Positions 1 through 9,974 of a DNA stretch of 64,000 nt are shown in pieces. The stretch comes from Microstegium vimineum (taxonomy: Eukaryota > Streptophyta > Magnoliopsida > Poales > Poaceae), in contig CM039126.1 of NCBI GenBank assembly GCA_022036555.1, positions 33,751,925 through 33,815,924 of the forward strand, given 5' to 3'. The notes below the pieces were generated by a model that saw nothing but the letters and a program-made list of their open reading frames with translations, was not told where the DNA came from and ran no database searches. Numbering within the stretch: position 1 is the stretch's first letter; the number at the start of each line of letters is the position of its first letter. The translations under genes were made by a program, and so were the position numbers.

Positions 1-17
1 AACACTAGGGTGTTACA
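1..17 (-). repeat. start of the 3' LTR of the Tekay-like element
   Basis: On the minus strand this is TGTAACACCCTAGTGTT, identical to the outer end of the 5' LTR at 20297-20313. It directly follows a polypurine tract, as expected for the 5' edge of a 3' LTR. The rest lies outside the window. Confidence 0.9.
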
Positions 18-1793
18 ACCCTTCCCCCCCTTAAGAAAATCTCGTCTCGAGATTTAGGTACTAACCACTTGTCACAAACGCTGGGGTAGACTTCCCTGAG
101 ATACTCTTCGGTCTCCCAAGTTGCATCTCCTGCGTCATGGTGACTCCACTGTATTTTGTAGATGCGGGTAACTCGGTTATGAGTTATGTGATCCTTCCTA
201 TCCAAGAGTTTCGTAGGCTGTTCTTGATAAGTTATATCTGATTTCAACTTGAGGTTCTTGATAGGCACTTCCTCTTCAGGTATTCTTAAGCACTGTTTTA
301 ATTGGGATACATGAAATACTGGCAATATAGATCCCATTTCTTCTGGCAAATCTAACTTGTAGGCCACCTCCCCCTTCTTCTCTAGAATTTTGTATGGTCC
401 TATGTATCTTGGTGCGAGTTTTCCCTTGACGCCAAAGCGTCTTACCCCTTTCATGGGTGATACCTTCAAGTACACGTGGTCACCTACTTCAAAAGCTAAA
501 GGTCTTCTCCTCTTATCGGAGTAGCTCTTCTAATGAGACTGAGCCGCCTTCATATTCTGGTGAATAGTGCAAATTTTCTCTTTAGCTTCGTCCACGAAAT
601 CAATACCATAGAATCTTCTTTCTCCAGGTTCAACCCAGTTGACAGGGGTTCTACACTTGCGACAATAGAAAGCTTCGAATGGAGCCATTTTGATACTCTC
701 TTGATAGTTGTTGTTGTAAGAAAACTCTATTAACGGTAACCATGATTCCCACGAACCTCCTGAAGATATCACACAAGCACGCAGCATATCTTCTAGCACT
801 TGGTTTAACCTTTTTGTTTGGCCTGAGGTTTGAGGGTGGTTCGTTGAACTGTGTACTAAACCAGTACCCAAACACCTTATGTAACTGCTCCCAGAAGTGA
901 GCGGTGAACTGAGGACCTCGGTCTGAGACTATTGTCTTTGGCACACCATGCAATCTGACTATCTCTGAAAAGTATTTGTCAGCGTACTGCGGTGGTCTAT
1001 CTGTAGTCTTGACTAGTAAAAAGTGAGCCAACTTGCTGAGTCTATCCATGATCACCCAAATTGAGTCATTTCCCTTACGTGTGGTCGGAAGGCTGTGATG
1101 AAGTCCATACTGATGTCATCCCATTTCCAGATTGAAATTGGTAAGGACTGCAAAAGTCCGGTAGGTCTAAGCTGAATGGCCTTCACTCTACAACAGACAT
1201 CACATCTAGCGACATAGGCAGCTATTTCCTTTTTCATTTTGGTCCACCAAAATCTTGATCTCAAATCATGGTACATCTTATTGCTACCAGGATGAACTAA
1301 TAGTTTGGAACGATGAGCTTCATCCATAATTCTGTTCCTGAGTTCTCGATTCTTTGGCACAACGAGACGATCATTGAACCACAATACACCTCTCTCGTCA
1401 ATACGGAACTGCTTAGCTAAGCCTTCCCGTACTTTCCTTTTGATATGGGAAACTCCTTTATCTAAGGCTTGTTGTTCGATAATATCACTCTCTAGTGTAC
1501 AACTAAGCCAAATGTTGAACAGAACTTCTGAGTGCATTAAGTTGAACCCATCTTCAAATAGAGGTTGTACTATTTGATAGTGCGACTTTCTGCTCATGGC
1601 GTCGGCCACGACATTGGCCTTACTAGGGTGATATTGCACATTCAAGTTGTAATACTTGATCAACTATAACCACCTTCGTTGGCGCATGTTTAACTCAGAC
1701 TGGGTGAAGATATATTTGAGGCTCTTGTGATCGGTAAAGATATTGCACACATTACCCAGCACGTAATGCCTCCATATCTTTAGGGCATGCACA
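5..1793 (-). pseudogene. pol, 3' half: end of RNase H, integrase, chromodomain (broken)
   Basis: Reading on the minus strand from about 1793: the end of RNase H, an HHCC zinc-binding region and the first catalytic Asp (SMDF, frame 1052-1663), the second catalytic Asp (VSDRGPQF, frame 651-1055), then HPQTSGQTKRLNQ (frame 530-871), and an integrase C-terminus ending in a chromodomain-like segment (IYKIQW...ATWETEEYL, frame 5-475). The usual third catalytic residue Glu in GQTER is Lys here. At least three frame changes separate the pieces, so no functional integrase is made. The last codons cross the PPT and stop at 5-7, inside the 3' LTR. Chromodomains of this family are thought to direct integration to methylated heterochromatin. 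Confidence 0.88.
18..34 (-). other. polypurine tract of the Tekay-like element
   Basis: The minus strand reads TTAAGGGGGGGAAGGGT immediately upstream of the 3' LTR. This is the usual site of plus-strand priming in LTR retrotransposons. Confidence 0.85.
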
Positions 1794-1798
1794 ACTGC

Positions 1799-3731
1799 TC
1801 AAAGATCTTGTTTGATTTTGGTTAATTGATGACACCTATGGACTAACCCTATTGCTAAGTGTATGATCAAGATAGGGTGATCCAAATAGACAAGTGGAGC
1901 TAGATGAAGGATCATGATGGATCAAGTGCTCTATGACTAAGGAAAAGAAGAAAGAGAAAAACAAAAATGGGCTCAAGGCAAAGGTATATTCATAGGGCCA
2001 TTTTTGGTTTAGTGATCAAGACACTATAGAGAGTGTGATCACCTTTAGGATAGATAGCCGTACTATTAAGAAGGGAAAACTCGTTTCGATTACAGTTATC
2101 ATGTGCCACTAGGTTTTCATTGCATACATATAAAATGAACTTACGTGACATAAAACATGAAACAAATCCAAGAAAATATGTTGTAAAAGCTAACACAAGT
2201 GAACAAAGGTATGGATCACAAGGTGTTAGCACATGTAAGTTTGGAGAAGAAGAAGAGGCTCGGTTTGGAACTCAAAGGTGCTCCGGACACAGGTCCGGAT
2301 GCAGAGCAAAGTGCTGTCTAGACCATTGGACTTGCGTCCGGAAGCATACCCTAGCCTCAGCCATGTCTGGGCAGAGCAACCGGACGCTAATCAGAGTCCA
2401 AACTTGGACTCTGGATGCACGACCGGATCAAAACGGCTCTCTGGGAGCTCTCTGCTGAGGTCCGGACGCAGTCGCTCATAGTCCGAACTGGCACTGTGCA
2501 AGTGCGTCCGGACGCTCTGGACGCTCTCGGGTGCTCCCGGGTTGCCCTGGAAATATTTCCGGACGCAGGTCCGGACGCAACTGTTGCACGCGTCCGGAGG
2601 CGACGTGGCAGCTGCAAACGAAGGCGGGAACGAGCGGATTCAAACGGCAGGCCGACCGGATACAGGCGCATTGGTTCGGACAACGCTCTGTGCGCGTCCG
2701 GAGGCAGCGTCCGGACTTGAAGACAGAGGCTCTGCAACTCATCTGATGAAGGGTCCGGGCGCAACCTTTAGTCCGGACCCCCTTGCAAAGTGCGTCCAGA
2801 GGCACGCAAACAGTGGCAGTGAAGGGGCAAAACGGCTAGTTTCTTTGTGGAAGCTATAAATATGTGTTGGCCGGCTCCTAGGGCTCTCTCTTGCACTATC
2901 CATTCATTTGATACACTTGTGCTTGCTTGAGAATCCATCCAACTCATCTCTCTTTGCTTGTGTTGCTAATTCTTGAGAGTTTGAGTGAACCAAGTGCTTG
3001 ATCATTACGTTGCATCTTAGTGGCACTTGGTCATCGTCATCGCCACGAAGTTTCTTGTTATTCTTGGTGTTTGCCAACACCTAGAAGTCTTGGCGATTGA
3101 GGAAAAGCTTCAGCACGTGTTGGTGATTGTTCGCGGCCGGCTTCATCAACTTGTGAGAGGGCTTGTACCCACCTCGGCGGAGCGCCAAAGGGTAACTCTA
3201 GTTCATTGCTCGTGTCATTGAGTTACTCTCATTTGGGTTGTTTCTTGTGGCGCCCGGGTAATGGGCTTGGCTTGTGAATTTCCAATTAGCCACCGAAACA
3301 CCACTTGAGTAGTCGACACAACGGGGACTAGCTTGGTGGCAACCAAGTGAACCTCGGGAGAAAAATTCTTTGTGTCATCTTGTCTCCCGACTGCTAATTG
3401 TGACTGGTCTTCATTGATATATTCTCTACACAAGGCATTGGTATAACAATCATCCTTATCTTCACATTGCATTCTTTCATATCTTGTCTAGTTAGCTTGC
3501 TAGTTAGTTTTCTTTATTAGTTGTTCTTGCTAGCTTGTACTAAGTGCCTTAGGTTCTTGCTATTGTTTGTTAGGCACTTAGCTAACTAGAATTGCATTGG
3601 ATAGGTGGCTTCGCACCCCAAGTAGAGCTAGAGCAAAAAGCTTTGCTTTAGTGTTATCTAACCTTTTGCTCTAGTGATTTGTAGAATTTTATTAGGCTAT
3701 TCACCCCCCTCTAGCCATCTAGGACCTTTCA
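1799..3731 (+). repeat. 5' LTR of Sirevirus 1
   Basis: This matches 9975-11887 nearly end to end. It begins TCAAAGATC (a degraded form of TGAAAGACC in the other LTR) and ends AGGACCTTTCA, giving the inverted ends TGAAAG...CTTTCA. A TATA box (TATAAATAT) lies at 2855-2863. The region 2275-2790 carries at least eleven TCCGGA sites, resembling the palindrome-rich cis-region known in Sirevirus LTRs. Confidence 0.95.
2855..2863 (+). promoter_or_regulatory. LTR TATA box, Sirevirus 1
   Basis: TATAAATAT in the 5' LTR, about 870 bp before its end and just downstream of the CG-rich TCCGGA cluster. The same box is at 11011 in the 3' LTR. It is the likely start region for the genomic RNA. Confidence 0.6.
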
Positions 3732-3733
3732 AG

Positions 3734-3745
3734 TGGTATCAAAGC
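3734..3745 (+). other. primer binding site, Sirevirus 1
   Basis: TGGTATCAAAGC lies 2 bp after the LTR end. It is the usual initiator tRNA-Met primer site of plant copia elements, with one change from TGGTATCAGAGC. Confidence 0.9.
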
Positions 3746-3791
3746 CGTGGTCACCGCTATTATCAAGGCTTAGCAACCTTCGGTGTTAGTG

Positions 3792-5816
3792 ATGGCTCAA
3801 ATATCATTCAACCATGTGGGAAGCAAACCGCCAATGTTTGACGACACCTCATTTGATTATTGGAAGAGGAAGATGAAGATGCATCTAGGCTCAATACATG
3901 AGAAGGTGTGGACCGTGACCGAAAAGGACTATGTCATCCTTGATAAGGATAGTCCCACACCTAGAGAGCAAGAGAACCGGCAATGCAACACCATGGCTCT
4001 CAATGTAATCTACAATGGCATTGACTCAAAAGTGTTTGAGAAAATCAAGGATCTTGAGAGAGCAAGTGAAGTATGGAAGAGACTAGAAGATACATATGAA
4101 GGCACTTTAACGGTAAAGAATGCCAAGCTATACATGCTCAAGGACAAGTTATCTCATTTCAAGATGAAGGAAGATGAGTCAATCCCAGAGATGTTTCATA
4201 GGCTCCAAGTGATCATCAATGATCTCAAGGGATTGGGTGAGAAGGTCAAAGATGAAGACTTCTCAAACCTCTTTCTTGGTTGTTTGCCTAAGAAATACAA
4301 AACCTTGAGGCAAATAATTAGGAGAGAAGGTTTGGACAAGATCACTCCCAATGAGGTACTTGGTGAGATCATGACCGAAGAATAATACAATGAGGAAAGT
4401 GAAGAAGAAGAAGAGGTCAAGGAAGAAAAGAAAGAAAAGAAGAGCTTAGCTTTCAAATCTTCATCATCCAAGAGCAAGGGCAAAGCAAAGAAACAAGAGT
4501 CTATTGATGATGAAGATGCAAGTGACGATGATGATGAGATGATGGCCCTCTTTGTGTGCAAGTTTGGCAAGTTCATGAAGAAGAAGGGCTATGGTGCTAG
4601 AAAGAGAAGAGACAACTTTAAGAGCAAAGACTATGAGAAGAGATGCTACAAGTGCAAGAGCACCGGTCACATGATTGCGGATTGTCCCAATCATAGTGAT
4701 GATGATGAGAAGAAGAAGAGCAAGCATGAAAAGAAGGAGAATAAGCTATCCTTCACCAAGAAGAAGAAGGGTGAATCATATATGGTGACTTGGGATAGTG
4801 ATGACTCTTCCGATGATGACTCTAGTGATGATGAGAGGAAGAAGTCCAAGAAGAAGGCATTAGCTAGCATTGCTATCAACAACAAGCCATCCATCTTTGA
4901 CACTCCATCATGCTTCATGGCTAAGCCATCTAAGGTACAATCTCATGATGATAGTGATAGTGATGATGATAGTAGTGATGATGAGGAGGATTACTCCAAG
5001 GAAGAACTAGTAGATATGATGAAGTAAACTTATGAGTGCTTTGAGAAGAAGAGGAAGTAGTGCAAAGAATTGAACAAGAAGCTTAAGGCTCTTGAACAAT
5101 CCTTTGATGAGCTCAATGGCTCTCATGAGAGGCTAATGGAAGCCCATGAGAAGCTTGAGAGGACTCACTACAAGCTTGAAAAAGCTCACTCCTCCCTCCT
5201 TGACCAAAACAAGGATAAGATTGTTACATCATATGATATTGGAGTTACTTGTGATATTCTAGATGATTCATTTTTCACTCATATCATTGTTTCCCCAACC
5301 AACACTAGCACATCCACTTGCACATTCACTAGTGAGAGCTCAAAGGTTGATGCTACACTAGTGAGTGAAAATGAAAAATTGAAAAACGATGTTAATGAAC
5401 TCACTCATGCTTTGGGTAAGGCATATGGTGGAGATGCCCGCTTGCTAAAGTGCTTGGGTAGCCAAAGATTCTCCCTTTGCAAAGAGGGATTGGGCTATAC
5501 CCCCAAGAAAGGCAAGGCCGCCTTTGTGACTCCAAAGCCTAGCTTTGTGAGAAGCAATGGTCGGTATTGCAATAGTTGCAAGCAAGTGGGGCACAATGAC
5601 CAATATTGCAAACTCAACATGAGCCAAACAAAGTTTGCTAAATCCACCTCCATGCATTTTGATTCATGTTATATGCTTACCAAAGGGAGAGATGGTGTAA
5701 AGGCTAAGTATGTTGGCACATCCATTGTTGGCCCAAAGAAGGCTATTTGGATGCCAAAATCCTTGGTCACTAACTTTGGAGGACCCAAACAAGTGTGGGT
5801 ACCTAAGAAGAACTAA
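3792..5816 (+). pseudogene. gag of Sirevirus 1 (interrupted by stops)
   Basis: The likely start is the ATG at 3792, with product starting MAQISFNHVGSKPP. A UBN2-type gag domain spans about 3792-4380. One reading frame continues through stops at 4383, 5025, 5058 and 5814. It holds a first zinc knuckle CYKCKSTGHMIADC (near 4642), a Lys-rich and Asp/Ser-rich acidic tract (4780-5000), a coiled-coil-like stretch (5070-5200) and a second knuckle CNSCKQVGHNDQYC (near 5566). Two knuckles in a long gag are typical of Sireviruses. Gag packages the RNA into particles. The stops in one otherwise open frame show a dead copy. Confidence 0.88.
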
Positions 5817-6148
5817 TTTGTTTTGTAGGTAAATTACAAAGCCGGAGGAAGGCATTGGGTGCTTGATAGTGGGTGCACTCAACACATGACCGGAGATTCT
5901 AGAATGTTCAAATCAATCAACTCCAACACCAATGATGGCATTAATAGTATTACATTTGGTGATAATGGCAAGGGCAAGGTCAAGGGTCTTGGTAAGATTG
6001 CATATCCAATGACTTGAGCATATCAAATGTCTTGCTAGTTGAGAGCTTGAACTTCAATTTGCTTTCGGTAGCTCAATTGTGTGATCTTGGATTCAAATGC
6101 ATATTTGGAGTAGATGATGTAGAAATCATTAGTGTAGATGGTTGAAAC
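5817..6148 (+). pseudogene. aspartic protease, Sirevirus 1 (broken)
   Basis: HWVLDSGCTQHMTG (catalytic Asp codon at 5865) is the copia retropepsin active site. It is in the same frame as gag, separated from it by stops at 5814 and 5826. The frame shifts near 6005, where NDLSISNVLLV continues in the frame used by integrase. Another stop lies near 6143. The protease would cut the Gag-Pol polyprotein. Confidence 0.85.
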
Positions 6149-7105
6149 TTGATCTTCAAAGGCTTTAGATATGAGAACCTCTACCTAGTTGATTTCAATG
6201 CTAGTGAAGCTCAATTGTCAACTTGCTTGCTCACTAAATCAAGTATGTGTTGGTTATGGCATAGAAGGCTTGGTCATGTTGGGACGAAGCAATTGAATAG
6301 ATTAATTAAGCATGACTTAGTAAGAGGCTTGAAAGATGTTGTGTTTGAGAAGGACAAACTTTGTAGCTCTTGTCAAGCCGGCAAACAAGTTGGAAACACC
6401 CATCCAAAGAAGAGCATGATGACCACTAGTAGAGCATTTTAGTTTTTGCACATGGACTTGTTTGGCCCAACAGCATACATAAGTATTGGAGGCAACAAGT
6501 ATGGCTTTGTGATAGTTGATGATCTTACAAGATATACTTGGGTATTCTTCCTCAATGACAAGAGTGAAACATTTTCCACATTCAAGACTTTTGTCAAGAG
6601 ATGTCACAATGAGTTTGAATCTACCATCAAGAAAGTGAGAAGTGACAATGGAAGTGAATTCAAGAACACTAGAGTCGAAGAGCTATGTGATGAACTTGGA
6701 ATCAAGCATCAATTCTCGGCCAAGTATACTCCTCAATCAAATGGCCTTGTTCAAAGGAAAAATAGGACATTGATTGATATGGCAAGGTCTATGCTTAGTG
6801 AGTACAATGTGAGTCACTCCTTTTGGGCCGAAGCTATCATCACCGCTTGCTACTCTAGCAACCGGCTATATTGTCACCCATTGATGGAGAAGACACCATA
6901 TGAGCTATTAGATGGAAGAAAGCCCAACATTGCATACTTTAGAGTCTTTGGGTGCAAATGCTACATATTGAAGAAAGGCACAAGACTTGGGAAGTTTGAC
7001 AAGAAGTGTGATGAAGGGTTCTTACTTGGTTATTCAACCATAAGCAAAGCCTATAGAGTTTGGAATTCGGCTAGTGGTATACTTGAGGAGGTTCATGATG
7101 TTTAG
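6149..7105 (+). pseudogene. integrase, Sirevirus 1 (broken)
   Basis: The segment holds a GAG-pre-integrase zinc region (WHRRLGHVG ... CSSCQAGKQ) followed by the integrase core: MDLFGP (first Asp), RSDNGSEF (second Asp) and NGLVQRKN. In copia integrases the last motif normally has Glu (ERKN) as third catalytic residue; here it is Gln. In-frame stops lie at about 6440 and 7103. The downstream RT continues in the same frame. Confidence 0.88.
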
Positions 7106-7153
7106 TTTGATGAAACCAATGGCTCTCAAGTTGAAAATGAGAATCTAGAAGAT

Positions 7154-9010
7154 GTGAGTGGTCCTCAATTGTCAAAGGCTATGAAGAACATGGATATTGG
7201 TGATATTAGGCCAAGACAAGTGATTGACATTGAAGATGACAAAGATCAAGTACTCAACTCGCCTCATGTGCAAGCTAGTAACTCTCAAGTGCAAGATCAA
7301 CAAGTCGCTAGCTCATCTCAACCAAGTTTAAGCAATCAAGTTCCACCTCTCCAACCGACCAACATTGCAAGAGATCACCCCATTGATCAAATAGTTGGTG
7401 ACATTGCAAGTGGTGTTCAAACAAGATCAAGATTAGCATCCTTTTGTGAGCACTACTCCTTTGTATCATCCATAGAGCCAACAAAGATTGATGAAGCCCT
7501 ACAAGATGTTGATTGGGTCATTGCAATGCATGAAGAGCTCAACAATTTCACTAGAAACCAAGTTTGGGAACTACTAGAAAGACCTAAGAACTACAATGTG
7601 ATTGGCACAAGATGGGTATTTAGAAACAAGCAAGATCAAGATGGTATAGTTGTAAGGAACAAAGCAAGATTGGTAGCTCAAGGTTACACACAAGTTGAAG
7701 GTCTTGACTTTGGAGAAACTTATGCACCGGTTGCAAGATTAGAGGCAATAAGAATCCTATTGGCGTATGCATGTGCGCACAACATCAAGCTATACCAAAT
7801 GGATGTGAAGAGTGCTTTCTTAAATGGATACATCAATGAGCTAGTATATGTTGAGCAACCTCCCGGTTTTGAAGATGACAAGAAGCCCAACCATGTGTAC
7901 AAGTTGAGAAAGGCTTTATATGGCTTGAAGCAAGCACCTAGAGCATGGTATGAAAGATTGAGAGATTTCCTCTTATCCAAAGGGTTCATCATGGGGAAGG
8001 TTGATACTATTCTCTTCACCAAGAAGCTTGGCAAGGATCTATTTATGCTCCAAATCTATGTGGATGACATCATATTTGGTTCAACCAATGAAGATTTTTG
8101 TGAAGAATTCGGCAAGATGATGGAAAATGAGTTTGAAATGTCAATGATTGGTGAACTTAGCTTCTTCCTTGGTCTCCAAATCAAGCAATTGAAGAATGGC
8201 ACCTTTGTGAGTCAAGGCAAGTACATCAAGGATATGATGAAGAAGTTTGTCTTAGAAGAATCTAAAGGCATTAGCACTCCAATGGGCACTAATGGACACT
8301 TGGATAGTGATGTTAGTGGCAATATGGTGGATCAAAAGTTGTATCGGTCTATGATTGGAAGCTTACTCTATGTGACCGCTTCTAGGCTGGATGTGATGTT
8401 TAGTGTATGCATGTGTGCAAGATTCCAAGCCTCTCCAAGAGAAAGTCACTTGAAGGCTACAAAGAGAATATTGAGGTACTTAAAGCATACACAAGATGTT
8501 GGATTGTGGTATCCAAAGGGGTCTAACTTTGAGTTGATTGGATATTCGGACTCTGACTATGCAGGATGCAAGATTGATAGAAAGAGCACATCAGGCACAT
8601 GTCAAATGCTAGGCATGTCACTTGTATCTTGGTCATCAAAGAAGCAAAATAGTGTTGCACTCTCTACCGCCAAAGCCGAATACATAAGTGCGGGTAGTTG
8701 TTGTGCTCAATTGCTTTGGATGATGGCAACTTTGAATGACTATGGAATCAATTTCAAGCAAGTGCCATTGCTATGTGACAATGAAAGTGCGGTGAAGCTA
8801 ACCAACAATCCGGTTCAACATTCAAGAACTGAGCACATAGATGTGAGGCACCACTTCATAAGGGACCATCAACTAAAGGGTGATATCAAGATCACAAGTG
8901 TTGGCACCGATGATCAACTTGCTGACATATTCACCAAGCCACTTGATGAGAAGAGGTTTTGCAAGCTAAGGAATGAATTAAACATTCTTGACTTCTCAAA
9001 TATGTGTTGA
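7154..9010 (+). CDS. reverse transcriptase and RNase H, Sirevirus 1 (long open frame)
   Basis: An uninterrupted frame of 618 codons. It has copia RT motifs (RLVAQGY, QMDVKSAFLNG, ALYGLKQAPRAWY, catalytic YVDD near 8056) and RNase H (GYSDSDYAGC, KSTSGTC, KAEYIS, NPVQHSRTEHID). The frame begins after a stop at 7103, so it is the C-terminal part of a former Gag-Pol polyprotein, not an independent gene. The RT and RNase H signature residues look intact even though integrase and gag are broken. Its likely role was to copy the element RNA into DNA in cytoplasmic particles. Confidence 0.9.
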   Translation: MSGPQLSKAMKNMDIGDIRPRQVIDIEDDKDQVLNSPHVQASNSQVQDQQVASSSQPSLSNQVPPLQPTNIARDHPIDQIVGDIASGVQTRSRLASFCEHYSFVSSIEPTKIDEALQDVDWVIAMHEELNNFTRNQVWELLERPKNYNVIGTRWVFRNKQDQDGIVVRNKARLVAQGYTQVEGLDFGETYAPVARLEAIRILLAYACAHNIKLYQMDVKSAFLNGYINELVYVEQPPGFEDDKKPNHVYKLRKALYGLKQAPRAWYERLRDFLLSKGFIMGKVDTILFTKKLGKDLFMLQIYVDDIIFGSTNEDFCEEFGKMMENEFEMSMIGELSFFLGLQIKQLKNGTFVSQGKYIKDMMKKFVLEESKGISTPMGTNGHLDSDVSGNMVDQKLYRSMIGSLLYVTASRLDVMFSVCMCARFQASPRESHLKATKRILRYLKHTQDVGLWYPKGSNFELIGYSDSDYAGCKIDRKSTSGTCQMLGMSLVSWSSKKQNSVALSTAKAEYISAGSCCAQLLWMMATLNDYGINFKQVPLLCDNESAVKLTNNPVQHSRTEHIDVRHHFIRDHQLKGDIKITSVGTDDQLADIFTKPLDEKRFCKLRNELNILDFSNMC

Positions 9011-9960
9011 TGCACCCCCATATATGACATGCCTCTCCTTCGAGCTATGCAAGGTACAAGTTGATTGACATGTCATTCATCCTTATTAGGACTTGTTAGT
9101 GCATCTAGACATCAACTCATTAGGCTCATTCATGAAAAACCAAATGTTTTAATGCTTATATGGTACCACTATTGCTTCTATGCTTGATACGATCTAGTGG
9201 TAGCATATGACATATTTGTGGGCTTGCAATCCTAGAGTTTGATCTAGATCATGAACTTCAAATGTTTAGCTCAACATGGGCAAGATAACAATTCTAGGAT
9301 GTGTGAACAAGCTTGTCCATGGTTTAAACCGAGTTAAATACCTTTGGGCAAGTGATCTAGATTGAACCACAACTAACACTTCTCTCCAATAATCAAACCT
9401 TTGAGCACATCTTTTTTGATAATAGATGCAAAGGGGGAGAAGTAAGTAGTAAGACAAAAAAATATATTTTTGAAAATTTGAAAATGAAAGCACACAAGTA
9501 GGGGGAGCAAGCCCTATGAATAAAGTTGTTGCATATCTTTGTGCATTCATAAGTGCTTGCGTGCATATGTATTTATGATCCATGACATGCTTGTGTGGTG
9601 AATGCTAGAAACATAATTGACTTGATGCTTGAAGTACTAGCATGTTTAGGCCTTAGCCTAATTCTTCTTGTGAGCTAAAGCTTTTCAAGTGGTATTTCAA
9701 GTTTGCTCTCAAGTGGTTTCTAGGCATTCATGGTGCTAAGGATGGTATAATATGGCACTCCGATTGGTATCACGCTTCAAAGGTCCATCCCTTATACCTT
9801 AGCATCATTTGGTAGGATTCACTCTTCCACAATTCCCTTTCATGCATATGTGATCAAAATGAACCAAACTCATATATCACATATGTAGGGGGAGCTAATA
9901 CTACCAAAGTTGAAATTTTCATCATATATATTCCTTTGTGAAAGGTTGTCATCAATTACC
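9011..9960 (+). other. pol-to-LTR spacer with repeated polypurine motifs
   Basis: This 950 bp stretch holds no supported gene. It contains several AGGGGGAG motifs (about 9431, 9499 and 9886) ahead of the functional PPT at 9961. Multiplied PPTs are a known Sirevirus hallmark. Some Sireviruses carry an envelope-like ORF here, but none is evident. Confidence 0.75.
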
Positions 9961-9973
9961 AAAAAGGGGGAGA
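9961..9973 (+). other. polypurine tract, Sirevirus 1
   Basis: AAAAAGGGGGAGA lies one base before the 3' LTR start TGAAAGACC, as required for plus-strand priming. Confidence 0.88.
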
Positions 9974-9974
9974 T

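Noticed and set aside
2387..2859. Several overlapping open frames on both strands in the Sirevirus LTR
   Set aside because: They arise from the CG-rich TCCGGA repeats, have no family motifs, and recur in both LTRs with different breaks.
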